Numbered from the stretch's first letter, positions 26,433-35,103 are shown. The stretch: DNA of 51,943 nucleotides from Roseivirga seohaensis (GCF_001592945.1 NZ_LRPB01000004.1:1-51943); one strand, 5' to 3'. Notes: generated from the sequence alone by a model not told the origin. Made by a program: numbers and translations.

Positions 26433-26840
26433 TTAATTGTTCTCTAAAGCTTTCTTGGCTGCCGCTATACTGCTGTTGATATCTTCCTTAACCTTTTTGA
26501 CTCTTACGATTTCGGCATTAATAAAAGTCATTTTTTCTTCTTCAGTAGACTCATTGTTTACATGAGGAGTAGAGTTTTTGCTCCAATCGTTCATCCAACT
26601 CATCATACCTTCTTGTGCTTTCTCTAAGCTCAAAGCGATGCCTCTAAGTTCATCAGGGTTTGCACTGCCTTCCACTTTATCGAGTATCTTCTTTTTAAGC
26701 GACATCAGCTCACCCATTTTCGGCATTACTTCATCATGAATGGCGAAAACTTCGGTTTTAAGAGTATCAAACTTATCCTCCTTCTTTTCGCAAGCAAAAA
26801 CGAACAGTATAATTACGAATAACGAAAAAGCTCTTTTCAT
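26433..26840 (-). CDS. Small helical lipoprotein of unknown function
   Basis: 135 residues with a lipobox (FVFAC, Cys17), then almost entirely charged helices (KVEGSANPDELRGIALSLEK, EEEKMTFINAEIVRVKKVK). Database entries for such proteins are sometimes called viral A-type inclusion protein, which is only coiled-coil similarity. It lies downstream of and on the same strand as the CFFCG-motif protein and ABC genes, 70 bp away, so it may be the last gene of that unit and a helical periplasmic partner. Confidence 0.75.
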   Translation of the reverse strand: MKRAFSLFVIILFVFACEKKEDKFDTLKTEVFAIHDEVMPKMGELMSLKKKILDKVEGSANPDELRGIALSLEKAQEGMMSWMNDWSKNSTPHVNNESTEEEKMTFINAEIVRVKKVKEDINSSIAAAKKALENN

Positions 26841-26910
26841 AACGATTATTAATTTGGCGTAAAGCTAACTTTTGGCAATCTAAGCCACAAAGAATTTTAG
26901 AAAGAATAAA

Positions 26911-27372
26911 CTAGTAGCTATCGTAAGCTAAACCAGCAAATACCCCATCTTTCAAAATATACATCAGCTTGTCTGGGTCTTTCTTATTCAATGCCAGTTT
27001 ACCTCTTATTCTTATCCGTTTGGTAGTGTACTTAATTTGCTCTTTCATGGTAACTTCCATCACCGTTTCTGGCCCACCAGACCCGCAAAAAAAACACTCA
27101 CTAATTGGTAATGAAGAAATAATTAATTGGGTAGGCTTGAACATTCCTTCAAAAGGAATAATGTAGCCATCCACTTCAACCTCTTGGCCTTCTACCGCCT
27201 GAATTTCTTTACTGAAAACAGGAAGGTAAACATCGCCATATTCATCTTTAGAAATCTCATAGGTAACCTCCGTTAAGGTTTTCCATAATTTTGCTCCTGA
27301 AATTTTAGGTTCTTGGGCATTAAGCCCTGCCGATACAACTGAGACTAATAGTACTATCAATATTTTTTTCAT
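26911..27372 (-). CDS. Exported DUF3299-like protein with CFFCG motif (copy A)
   Basis: 153 residues with a signal peptide (to LNAQ). The mature part holds GQEVEVDGYIIPFEG and SECFFCGSGGPETVMEV with Cys93 and Cys96 as a likely metal or disulfide pair, then RIRGKLALNKKDPDKLMYILKD. The pattern is like DUF3299. It begins 1 bp after the permease stop. A paralogue with the same motif lies at 30641-31087 on the other strand. In vibrios a DUF3299 protein belongs to a zinc-regulated ABC cluster, so a zinc role here is an inference. Confidence 0.78.
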   Translation of the reverse strand: MKKILIVLLVSVVSAGLNAQEPKISGAKLWKTLTEVTYEISKDEYGDVYLPVFSKEIQAVEGQEVEVDGYIIPFEGMFKPTQLIISSLPISECFFCGSGGPETVMEVTMKEQIKYTTKRIRIRGKLALNKKDPDKLMYILKDGVFAGLAYDSY

Positions 27373-27373
27373 A

Positions 27374-28627
27374 TCATTCTTGTGCTAATACTTTCGAAAT
27401 TTGTGTTCTATATGCATTGAATGCTGGCAGAATTGAGGCCAACACCCCTACACCCACGCTAATTAATAACACGTAGAATTCACCTTTTACCAAAACCATT
27501 CCTGAAATACCAATGGCTTCGGATTTCTCATAAAGCCCGGTTAAGAATTCTACTAAACCATGACCGAGCAAAAAGCCCAATACACCACCAATTGTGGTAA
27601 TTATAATGCCTTCAAAAATTACATGAATAAACAATTTGGTTTTTGAGGCACCCAACGATCGCATAATGGCCAAATCGTATTTTCGGTCTTTCAGGGCATT
27701 GTAAAGAGAAATAAAAATGCTTAATCCTGCAATTACGATGATTATATACGCAAAGCTTTTGATCATGTTTACCCCAATTCCCATAAGTGAAAACAACCTC
27801 TGGGTTTCAAAAGCAGGAGACGCTGCTTGCATATTGGTGTCGCTGTTAATCATTCGAGGCATAACAACCGCCCCCATAGCCGACCTAAACTGAATTAACA
27901 TTGAGGTGATTTCAGCATCCGAGCCACCTTCTGGCAAACCTGTTTCATAGGCAGACCCCAACACTGGTTCGTGATCGTGGTTATCATGGTCTTCGTCTCC
28001 CTCTTCATCTGTATGTTCATGTACTTGCCAAATACTTTCAATATTGGTTAAAATGAGGTTATCCAAAGCCGAATTACTAGGCTCTAGAATGCCCACTACT
28101 TTATAGCTGGCCTCATCGTGATCAAGATCTGTATCGCTCAAGCCATGTGCTCCAAAAAACTCATCACCAATTTTAAGCCCCAATTGCATGGCCACATTCG
28201 TGCCTATAGTGCATTCCAAATTATATTTCCACAAATCGCCAGACGCCAGACTTCCTTCATAAAGCTTTACGTAATCGTGGTTAGTGCCTACTATTCTAAA
28301 GCCTTGGTAGTTGTCGCCCAAAGCCAGAGGAATTGCCGATTTTACCTGACGGTTGCGAGTTAATGCTTTCGCCTCATCTAATTTTATATTTCCAGTTGGG
28401 AAATCGATGTGATACACATTCGCTAAAATCAACTGCAGTGGACTTCCCTTCGCCCCCACTACCAAATCAATTCCCCTTTTGTTCTTGGATAGGTTTTCTT
28501 CCAACTGAGAATTGAGAATTAACAGTACCAAAATAATGGCGATTCCTAAGCCCATGAGCAATACATTTAAGAATGTATTGAGGGGTTTATCCTTTATATA
28601 TTTCCAACTAAGTAAAAACAGGTTCAT
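27374..28627 (-). CDS. FtsX/LolE-type ABC permease with His/Asp-rich loop
   Basis: This 417-residue MacB/FtsX-type permease has one N-terminal membrane segment (about 20-38), a large periplasmic domain (about 40-280) and three C-terminal segments (about 292-405) with ALKDRKYDLAIMRSLGASK, the family's ATPase-contact loop. The periplasmic domain holds a run of His, Asp and Glu at 203-220 (HEHTDEEGDEDHDNHDHEP), a likely metal-binding loop that ordinary LolCE lack. It overlaps the ATPase gene by 4 bp. With the CFFCG protein it resembles the zinc-linked Zrg system more than a lipoprotein exporter. Confidence 0.88.
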   Translation of the reverse strand: MNLFLLSWKYIKDKPLNTFLNVLLMGLGIAIILVLLILNSQLEENLSKNKRGIDLVVGAKGSPLQLILANVYHIDFPTGNIKLDEAKALTRNRQVKSAIPLALGDNYQGFRIVGTNHDYVKLYEGSLASGDLWKYNLECTIGTNVAMQLGLKIGDEFFGAHGLSDTDLDHDEASYKVVGILEPSNSALDNLILTNIESIWQVHEHTDEEGDEDHDNHDHEPVLGSAYETGLPEGGSDAEITSMLIQFRSAMGAVVMPRMINSDTNMQAASPAFETQRLFSLMGIGVNMIKSFAYIIIVIAGLSIFISLYNALKDRKYDLAIMRSLGASKTKLFIHVIFEGIIITTIGGVLGFLLGHGLVEFLTGLYEKSEAIGISGMVLVKGEFYVLLISVGVGVLASILPAFNAYRTQISKVLAQE

Positions 28628-29259
28628 TGCTCGTTCAGGTTTAGTTGTAAATCAAAAGCATCTTTCACGCGCTGGTCGTGAGTAGCTATTATTAATGAAG
28701 CATTGTGGTTTTCGGCTTGTTCTTTGAGCAGCTGAATTACACTGTCCGCATTGTCGTCATCTAAACTTGCGGTAGGTTCATCGGCCAAAAGCAAACGTGG
28801 GTTGTTCAGCAAAGCCCTAGCAATGGTCACTCTTTGTTGCTCTCCTTGGCTCAATTGCCTTACCTTAGAATTGAGTTTTTCACCCAAGTTCAAGGTGTTT
28901 AGAACTTCTTTGATACGCCCCTTATCTTGAGGAATTCCAGAAAAATACTGCGCCAATAAAAGGTTATCTTTCACGGTAAGTGCCGAAATTAAATGCGCTT
29001 TCTGAAAAACTAGTCCAATGTTCTGACCTCGGTATTTGTCCATTTCAGTACCTGAAAGACTATACAAATCGGTGCCGTCAATGAGCACTTTGCCCTGAAC
29101 AGGCTTTAAGAGTCCACCAAGAATATGCAACAAAGTGGTTTTCCCGCTTCCTGACTTGCCAAGAATCATCAGATGCTGCTTCTCTTTAATTTCCATATGG
29201 GAAATGGACAGAAGTCGCTTCTCTGAATATCCGAAATTTAGGTTTTCTATGGTTATCAT
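28624..29259 (-). CDS. LolD-like ABC transporter ATPase
   Basis: 211 residues with Walker A GKSGSGKTT, Q-loop VFQKAHL, signature LSQGEQQR, Walker B LLLADEPTASLD and the switch His in IIATHDQRV. It is the ATPase for the FtsX-type permease that overlaps it by 4 bp. As first gene of the minus-strand unit it is divergent from lepB (188 bp). LolD-like ATPases also serve MacB-like and FtsE-like systems, so the name alone does not set the substrate. Confidence 0.93.
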   Translation of the reverse strand: MITIENLNFGYSEKRLLSISHMEIKEKQHLMILGKSGSGKTTLLHILGGLLKPVQGKVLIDGTDLYSLSGTEMDKYRGQNIGLVFQKAHLISALTVKDNLLLAQYFSGIPQDKGRIKEVLNTLNLGEKLNSKVRQLSQGEQQRVTIARALLNNPRLLLADEPTASLDDDNADSVIQLLKEQAENHNASLIIATHDQRVKDAFDLQLNLNEQ

Positions 29260-29447
29260 ATCCCTTTCAAAAATTCAAATGCTAAGTAACCAACTTGTAT
29301 TTAAAAATGGCAACCGATGGTGGAGTTTTGGGCAGAATAACCATTATAGCGCTCCTACGTTTCAATAAAAGTCATTCCTCTTTTGAATGTCTCGAATTTT
29401 TAAGAATAAATAATACCTTTACAGCTTACTCAAAATTGAAGATTTAT

Positions 29448-30641
29448 ATGTTGGATTTCTTTAAAAAGAAAAAAGACAAGGCACCAAAACAGAAGAAAGG
29501 TTTCTTTAGAGAACTCTTCAATGACGTGCTTTTCGCGTTAATAGCGGTCACTATTATCCGAGGTTTATTTATTGAAGCCTACGCTATTCCTACAGGATCC
29601 ATGGAAAACTCCATGCTCATTGGCGATCACCTTTTTGTAAGCAAATTGCATTATGGCGCCCGAACGCCAAAAACACCTATAAAATTCCCTTTGGCACATC
29701 AAGACTTTTGGGGCTCAGGAATTCCATCTTACTGGGACGGAATTCAACTTCCGCAATACAGATTACCGGGTTTTAGAAAAGTAAGAAGAGGTGAGCCTGT
29801 AGTTTTCAACTACCCGCCAGACTTAAAATATCCAACTGATATTAAGACATTCTATGTAAAACGTTGCGTGGCCATTCCTGGTGATGTTTTAGAAGTACGC
29901 GACCAACAAGTATACATCAATGGAGAACCAATGGAAAACCCTCCAAATATGCAAACCAGCTATTTTGTGGAAACTCAAAACGGAATTCATCCAAGATATA
30001 TGAGAGAATTAGGTATAACAGATTATACCGATGATAACCCGATGGACACTTATGCCACTACGGCTTCTCCAAACTACCAATACAATGGAAAATTGGGTTT
30101 TTATATGAACACCAGCCAAGAGCAAGCCGATGAACTGGCTAAACTGAATTTCGTTACCAGTGTTGAGAAAGTAGTTTACAAAAAAGGTGAAGGCTACACG
30201 GCTTTCCCTGAATCACAACAGTATTTAGGGGCCGAATATACTGCCTATAACCCTGTAACGGATTTTGGTTGGACAATCGACTCTTTTGGCCCTTTGACCA
30301 TGCCTGAAAAAGGGCAAACCATTCAGCTGACACCAGAGAACGTAGATTTGTACCGTACTCCAATTGAGCATTACGAAGGGAATGACGATGTAGAAATTAG
30401 AGGAAGTGAAGTATTTATTGAAGGACAAAAAATTACAGAGTACACCTTCAAGCAAGGCTACTACTTTATGATGGGTGATAATCGTCACAACTCTGAAGAC
30501 TCTCGTTCATGGGGTTTTGTACCTGCAGATCATATTGTAGGTAAACCATTGTTCATTTTCTGGTCTGTGGATAGAACCAACCCTGAGGCTGGATTCTTCG
30601 AAAGCATTCGTTGGAATAGAATATTTGATTTAATAAAATAA
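29448..30641 (+). CDS. lepB: Signal peptidase I
   Basis: This 397-residue inner-membrane serine protease cuts signal peptides from exported proteins. An N-terminal membrane segment (about 24-42) leads to catalytic Ser51 (IPTGSMENSM) and Lys138 (FYVKRCVAIPGD); box E is GDNRHNSEDSR. It is longer than E. coli LepB, with an insert at about 155-290, as usual in Bacteroidota. The start is ATG 29448 (MLDFFKKKK); a frame extending to 29295 has no resemblance to the family. Its stop TAA shares one base with the ATG of the next gene. Confidence 0.94.
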   Translation: MLDFFKKKKDKAPKQKKGFFRELFNDVLFALIAVTIIRGLFIEAYAIPTGSMENSMLIGDHLFVSKLHYGARTPKTPIKFPLAHQDFWGSGIPSYWDGIQLPQYRLPGFRKVRRGEPVVFNYPPDLKYPTDIKTFYVKRCVAIPGDVLEVRDQQVYINGEPMENPPNMQTSYFVETQNGIHPRYMRELGITDYTDDNPMDTYATTASPNYQYNGKLGFYMNTSQEQADELAKLNFVTSVEKVVYKKGEGYTAFPESQQYLGAEYTAYNPVTDFGWTIDSFGPLTMPEKGQTIQLTPENVDLYRTPIEHYEGNDDVEIRGSEVFIEGQKITEYTFKQGYYFMMGDNRHNSEDSRSWGFVPADHIVGKPLFIFWSVDRTNPEAGFFESIRWNRIFDLIK

Positions 30642-31087
30642 TGCGGAAAAGACTGATTTTCATACTGTTAATTTTAGGAATTACTACCTCTTCCTTTGCT
30701 CAAGAAAAAAACATGTGGAAGACGCTTTCCAATGTAACCGTTGAAAAGAGCTTTGATGAAATCCTGAGTATTGATGTCGAGCATTATAATTTTGCCAGCC
30801 AGGTAAAAGCCCTTAACGGGAAAAAAATCAGCCTTGAGGGCTGGATGATTCCATTGGATGAATTACGTGGCGAAAACTACTTTGTGTTGTCTTCTTTGCC
30901 ATTTGCCAATTGCTTTTTTTGCGGTGGTGCCGGCCCAGAAACCGTAGCCGAAGTGTTTAGTAAAAAGGAGGTAAAGTTTACTGAAAAGAAAGTTAGAGTA
31001 ACAGGGGTACTTACCCTAAATTCAGACGATCCTTTGCGCTTAATGTACATACTCAACGATGTTGAGGTAGAAGAAGTAAAAGACTAG
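30641..31087 (+). CDS. Exported DUF3299-like protein with CFFCG motif (copy B)
   Basis: 148 residues with a signal peptide (to SSFA). It is a paralogue of the protein at 26911-27372: shared MWKTLSNVT/LWKTLTEVT, GKKISLEGWMIPLDE, SLPFANCFFCGGAGPETVAEV with Cys91 and Cys94, and TLNSDDPLRLMYILND. It is translated with lepB (1-bp overlap). The two copies flank the ABC genes on opposite strands. Function unknown; the Cys pair suggests metal or thiol chemistry. Confidence 0.78.
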   Translation: MRKRLIFILLILGITTSSFAQEKNMWKTLSNVTVEKSFDEILSIDVEHYNFASQVKALNGKKISLEGWMIPLDELRGENYFVLSSLPFANCFFCGGAGPETVAEVFSKKEVKFTEKKVRVTGVLTLNSDDPLRLMYILNDVEVEEVKD

Positions 31088-31114
31088 ACACACCACTTAT
31101 AAGAACTTAATTGC

Positions 31115-31160
31115 ATGCTTTCATTTCAATAGACATATTGAAAAATGAAAGCATTTTTTT
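31115..31160 (+). terminator. Terminator-like hairpin overlapping the next start codon
   Basis: A 10-bp lower stem (31115-31124 with 31145-31154) and a 7-bp upper stem (31125-31131 with 31136-31142) with a GACA loop and a 2-nt bulge are followed by six or seven T (31154-31160). It has every property of an intrinsic terminator for lepB and the CFFCG gene, but ATG 31145 of the carboxypeptidase is in the 3' arm and its codons 4-5 are the T-run. Confidence 0.75.
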
Positions 31161-32392
31161 CTTTGGCTGTTTTGACCTTATTCCTCATTTCTTGTGAAAC
31201 CAAACCGCAGTATGTACTTACTGAATTTAATTACGCGCAAAAAAACGACACCCACGATAAAGAAATAGCTCCTCAGGAAAAGCGCAGTTATTCCCTTACA
31301 AACGAAGGCGTAACAGCCGATAATTTATTTGATGGTGCCCGAATGAACAATTTTACTTCGATTGGCAAAAACCATTATCAAGTAGAAATCAGTCCAGAAA
31401 ACACCCCCATAAACCCAAGTGCTTGGTTTGCTTTTAGAATTTATTCTGAAGATGAAAAGACCGTTGATATTACACTCAAATATGGGTTTGGAAGACATCG
31501 TTATTGGCCAAAAATAAGTACCGACAGAGAAAACTGGACTGCAATAGACAGTACAACGTTCACCGTGGCTGAAGATCGAAAAAGCGCTACCATGACCGTA
31601 AACCTTAGCGCAGACACGCTCTACATTGCTGCTCAAGAAATTATCAACTCTTCAGATATGTTGGAATGGACGAAGTCATTCTCGTCTGCCAAAACTCAGC
31701 ACGAGGTGATTGGGAAATCGAAATTAGGCCGCGACCTGCTCAATATGGACATTACCAATGGTAGCGCAGAAGGAAAAGACATAGTGGTGGTGCTCAGTAG
31801 GCAACATCCCCCAGAAGTAACGGGCAACTTGGCTATGATGGCTTTCTTAGAAGAAATCGTGAACGATAGCGAGCTTAGCAATAAATTCTTAGACCAATAC
31901 CGATTAATCGTTTATCCGATGCTTAACCCCGATGGTGTAGATTTAGGGCATTGGAGGCATAATACTGGTGGAGTAGATTTAAACCGCGATTGGGCTTTTT
32001 ACAGACAGCCAGAAATAGAACAAGTCTGTTCCGACATTGTTGAAAAAGTAAATGCTTCTGGTGGTAACGTTAAACTCGGGCTCGATTTCCATTCCACTTT
32101 TTCCGATGTTTATTACACATATCACGACACCGTTCAATCCGTAATTCAAGGTTTTTCTAAAGACTGGATTGAGAATATTTTTGAACGTGTGCCTCAAGAC
32201 CAAGGCAGAATAAGCCCAGCAGCAGTGGGTTCAGCCGTTTCTAAAAACTGGTTTTATAGCCAGTTTAAAGCCGAAGGCATTACCTACGAAATTGGTGATG
32301 ACACCCCCAGAAATTTGATCAAAGAAAAAGGCAAAGTAAGCGCCCAAGAAATGATGAAACTGCTTTTAGAGGAATATAATGGGGAGAGGTAA
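31145..32392 (+). CDS. M14 zinc carboxypeptidase lipoprotein
   Basis: 415 residues with a lipobox (FLISC, Cys17). An N-terminal beta domain (about 45-165) is followed by the M14 catalytic domain: zinc ligands His221 and Glu224 (RQHPPE), substrate residues Asn280-Arg281 (DLNRDW), zinc ligand His316 (LDFHST) and a catalytic-type Glu in ITYEIGDDT. The domain order resembles cytosolic carboxypeptidase-like M14 proteins with an N-terminal beta sandwich, but here exported. It would trim peptides or peptidoglycan at the cell surface. Its start codon lies inside a terminator-like hairpin, so expression may depend on read-through. Confidence 0.92.
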   Translation: MKAFFSLAVLTLFLISCETKPQYVLTEFNYAQKNDTHDKEIAPQEKRSYSLTNEGVTADNLFDGARMNNFTSIGKNHYQVEISPENTPINPSAWFAFRIYSEDEKTVDITLKYGFGRHRYWPKISTDRENWTAIDSTTFTVAEDRKSATMTVNLSADTLYIAAQEIINSSDMLEWTKSFSSAKTQHEVIGKSKLGRDLLNMDITNGSAEGKDIVVVLSRQHPPEVTGNLAMMAFLEEIVNDSELSNKFLDQYRLIVYPMLNPDGVDLGHWRHNTGGVDLNRDWAFYRQPEIEQVCSDIVEKVNASGGNVKLGLDFHSTFSDVYYTYHDTVQSVIQGFSKDWIENIFERVPQDQGRISPAAVGSAVSKNWFYSQFKAEGITYEIGDDTPRNLIKEKGKVSAQEMMKLLLEEYNGER

Positions 32393-32957
32393 AAGTAATC
32401 AAGGGTATAACTGGTGCTTGCCTGTGGCGAATACCCATCTTCTTATGAGCTTGTAAGTAAAAAGACCATTGTAATCTAGTAAGGAACACAATGGTGTGTT
32501 GGTTTTTCATTCATAGCTGAAATCCTTCACCTAGCCCCCTCCAATTATCTTCATTGCCCAACTCTAATGTTTTCGGTTAAGGGGGACAGGTTACCTATAG
32601 TTTTGAGCATTCATCGGACAGACTCTTTCGGAACGGCCCCAAAAGGCACATTCCTCAGAGTAATGGTCCATTTTGACGTCATTCTGAACGCTTACGCCTT
32701 AGCTACAGCGGTGGCGTAGAGAGAATTTTTCTCGATAGAGAAATACTCGACCGAAAGAATCCGTCTGTTATTGGCTACAACCAACCCATTAGCACATAGG
32801 GCAAGGTATTGCCATTTTCTAGCAAAATATATTCAAAACAACTACCTTGTATAAAAAGGTACTGGTCAACACAACATATTTGATACTCATTACGTTGTTC
32901 TTCCAACAACCTAAAACCGGACGGTCAAATAGTCCAAAGGTCAACAACTCAAACAAC
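32393..32957. other. 565-bp gap without a gene
   Basis: No convincing coding frame. At 32465-32507 two hairpins exclude each other: ACCATTGT/ACAATGGT (32465-32472 with 32488-32495), and AACACA/TGTGTT (32485-32500) followed by TTTTT, the latter a weak terminator for the carboxypeptidase. At 32616-32770 is an inverted-repeat element, listed separately. A frame from TTG 32847 that joins the next gene is not believed. Confidence 0.6.
32616..32770. repeat. 155-bp element with imperfect terminal inverted repeats
   Basis: The left end ACAGACTCTTTCGG (32618-32631) and the right end CCGAAAGAATCCGTCTGT (32751-32768) are inverted copies with a 4-bp insertion in the right one. Inside are TCATTCTGAACG and a hairpin TTCTCGATAGAGAA. 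Such blocks are often dispersed repeats in this phylum, but only one copy is in this window. Confidence 0.45.
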
Positions 32958-33974
32958 ATGCAACATCTCAAAGAATTTTTCTGGTTCTGTGCGGGGGTCA
33001 ACCGCTCATTATTGAACCGATGTCCCACCGATGCTTCAAAATACACTGGAATAGGCGCTGCCGTTTTCTTCACTGGCGTTTTAGCCGCGCTTTCTGGTGG
33101 TTATGCCTTTCATACCGTTTTTGAAAATGTTTGGTGGGCACTGGCCTTTGGCCTACTCTGGGGTACCATCATTTTCAATCTCGACCGCTTTATTGTTTCT
33201 ACCATGCGGAAAAACAAGAAGGGTTTTGGAAGAGAATTTTTAACCGCTTCTCCCCGAATATTGTTGGCCATTATGCTGGCCATTGTAATTTCAAAACCCC
33301 TTGAACTTCGAATTTTCTCTAAAGAAATCGATCGAAAACTGATTACACTCGAAGAAGAAATTTATCAGAAAGAGATTATTGATTTAGAGCGAAGGTACAC
33401 CGCACAACTGGCGACAATCGATGGTCAAATTGGTAGTCTAAAAGCTGAAATAGTTGCTAAAACAGAAAAGCGTGATGAACTAGCCAAAGCGGCTCAGCAA
33501 GAAGCCGATGGCACGGGTGGTTCGGGAAAAAGAAATGCCGGCCCTATTTATCAAATCAAAAAAGCAGATGCTGATCAATCGCAAAAAGAGCTGGCTGAAT
33601 TACAAGCCCTAAACTTGCCATTGATTGCAGATAAACAACAAGAATGGGATACCCTTTTCGAGGCCAAGCAAACTGAAATTGCCAACCTAAAACGTAACCC
33701 TTGGAACGGAATGGCGGCTCAATTACAGGCATTAAGAATTTTGGGAGAAGAAAATACAGCCATTCATTTTGCCGATATTTTCATTATGCTACTTTTCATT
33801 TTATTAGAATGTACCCCTATTCTAGCCAAGCTCATTTCTGGCCGTGGGCCTTATGACGAAATGCTGGAAATCAGAGAACACTTCTACAAAAACCATAACA
33901 TAGAAAAATTAGCCGAAATGGATCACAACACCTATGAAAAGGTGAAGGGATATTCTACGTTTCCATGGAATTAG
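32958..33974 (+). CDS. DUF4407 membrane protein
   Basis: 338 residues from ATG 32958 (MQHLKEFFWFCAGVNRSLL). DUF4407 layout: three membrane segments near the N-terminus (about 26-50, 55-75, 95-115; ALSGGYAFHTVFENVWWALAF), a long charged coiled coil (about 120-245, KLITLEEEIYQKEI), then a last membrane segment (IFIMLLFILLECTPILAKL, about 270-293). Function in the family is unknown; the coiled coil should face the periplasm or cytoplasm as a spacer. A 37-codon extension to TTG 32847 is not family-like. It ends at a bidirectional terminator. Confidence 0.88.
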   Translation: MQHLKEFFWFCAGVNRSLLNRCPTDASKYTGIGAAVFFTGVLAALSGGYAFHTVFENVWWALAFGLLWGTIIFNLDRFIVSTMRKNKKGFGREFLTASPRILLAIMLAIVISKPLELRIFSKEIDRKLITLEEEIYQKEIIDLERRYTAQLATIDGQIGSLKAEIVAKTEKRDELAKAAQQEADGTGGSGKRNAGPIYQIKKADADQSQKELAELQALNLPLIADKQQEWDTLFEAKQTEIANLKRNPWNGMAAQLQALRILGEENTAIHFADIFIMLLFILLECTPILAKLISGRGPYDEMLEIREHFYKNHNIEKLAEMDHNTYEKVKGYSTFPWN

Positions 33975-33992
33975 GAATATAGTGAAACAAAA

Positions 33993-34020
33993 AAGCCATC
34001 CGTTTTTCATCAGATGGCTT
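33993..34020. terminator. Bidirectional terminator
   Basis: 8-bp stem AAGCCATC/GATGGCTT with a 12-nt loop lies between the convergent DUF4407 and DUF4920 genes. The A-run before it (33988-33994) gives a T-run on the minus strand; on the plus strand the following CTCATATTTTTT is T-rich. Confidence 0.65.
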
Positions 34021-34043
34021 CTCATATTTTTTAAGGATAAGCT

Positions 34044-34547
34044 TTAAAGACTTTTCTCTTCACTATTTAAAATAATAACCCCCGAGGCTTCAAAGGCCAA
34101 TTCGTTTTTATCTTCTGTAATAGCAGCAATTTCTTCTACGCTTTTGCCAGCATCTTCAGCGTAATGCTTTAGAGTTGCTACATCAGTCATAACCCTTTTT
34201 ACCTTACCTTCAATTATAGCTCTATTTCCTTCCATTCCTTCTTTTGGAACAAAGAATGCATAATCTTTAAAAGTTACCCTCATTTCTTCACCAGAAGGAA
34301 GAACAAGGTTCATCCAGCAACCCTTCATAGCACAAGTAGAAGTAATTTCACCTTCCACTTTTACCATTATAGAATCACTTTCATTCAACTGATTCATCAT
34401 GTCCTCTACAGAGATGATGTTTTCATTGTTGATTTTTTCTCCGTAATACCCCACTACGATAGATTCGTCCCACTTAACTTCTTCTTTCTTACCTGCGCAA
34501 GAAAAAACGAAAAGAGCGATAAGTAATAGTATGCTAATTTTCTTCAT
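34044..34547 (-). CDS. DUF4920 lipoprotein
   Basis: 167 residues with a lipobox (FVFSC, Cys17). It has the OB-like core of DUF4920: VKVEGEITSTCAMKGCWMNLVL with the conserved Cys-x4-Cys-Trp motif, MRVTFKDYAFFVPKEG and RAIIEGKVKRVM. The Cys pair suggests metal binding or redox chemistry; the family function is not known. Monocistronic by position. Confidence 0.9.
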   Translation of the reverse strand: MKKISILLLIALFVFSCAGKKEEVKWDESIVVGYYGEKINNENIISVEDMMNQLNESDSIMVKVEGEITSTCAMKGCWMNLVLPSGEEMRVTFKDYAFFVPKEGMEGNRAIIEGKVKRVMTDVATLKHYAEDAGKSVEEIAAITEDKNELAFEASGVIILNSEEKSL

Positions 34548-34600
34548 GATATCGTTATTTAATGCAAAAATAGCAACAGATTAGTTAAGGAACAACGCAC

Positions 34601-34795
34601 TTAAGGCTTTGACGGAACCAGCAGTTCTCTTACATCTATATCTAATACTTCAGCTATTTTGTACAAAACATGTAAACTTGGCTGGGTCTTGTTGTTTACG
34701 TAATTGGTAGTTACTACGTAACTTTTTTCAATTTTTTCGGATAGCCACGCCTGAGTACGGCCTTGCTCCCGAAGAACGGCTTTTATCTTATTCAT
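34601..34795 (-). CDS. XRE-family HTH regulator
   Basis: This 64-residue protein is essentially one Cro/CI-type helix-turn-helix: IKAVLREQGRTQAWLSEKI, recognition region VVTTNYVNNKTQPSLHVLYKIAEVLDIDVRELL split over helices 3-5. No effector domain. A perfect palindrome 16 bp upstream of its start is a likely autoregulatory operator. No toxin or phage gene is adjacent. Confidence 0.88.
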   Translation of the reverse strand: MNKIKAVLREQGRTQAWLSEKIEKSYVVTTNYVNNKTQPSLHVLYKIAEVLDIDVRELLVPSKP

Positions 34796-34810
34796 TTGAT
34801 TGAGGTTTTT

Positions 34811-34829
34811 TAGAATTCAGAGAATTCTA
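34811..34829. promoter_or_regulatory. Palindromic operator candidate for the XRE gene
   Basis: TAGAATTCAGAGAATTCTA is a perfect inverted repeat of 8-bp arms with a 3-bp centre. It ends 16 bp before ATG 34795 of the XRE gene, the usual place for autoregulation by a small dimeric HTH protein. Confidence 0.5.
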
Positions 34830-35103
34830 GTTGCAATTTGCTAACTGTTAACGTCAATTCCACAATACTTTTATATAAATCTCATCAAATATGAGAAATC
34901 AAGGTTCGAATTATGGCTGAAACAACATGAAGAGCATCCTAAAACCCATTATTCAACAATTATGATCCGTAATTATTTTCTTGAAGAAACGTGACAATCG
35001 GTACAACTGCTTCGTTTCTTGAGGTTTACAACTCCAGAAACCAGTTAGAGCTCTCTAACCTTAAAAGGAACCTGATAACCTACCGTATTGCGTTTATGTT
35101 TGT

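Noticed and set aside
29295-29447. 51-codon N-terminal extension of signal peptidase I
   Set aside because: It matches no part of the family and lacks features of a leader; ATG 29448 gives the normal start.
32847-32957. 37-codon N-terminal extension of the DUF4407 protein from a TTG
   Set aside because: The family begins at the MQHLKEFFWFCAG region and the extension has weak coding character.
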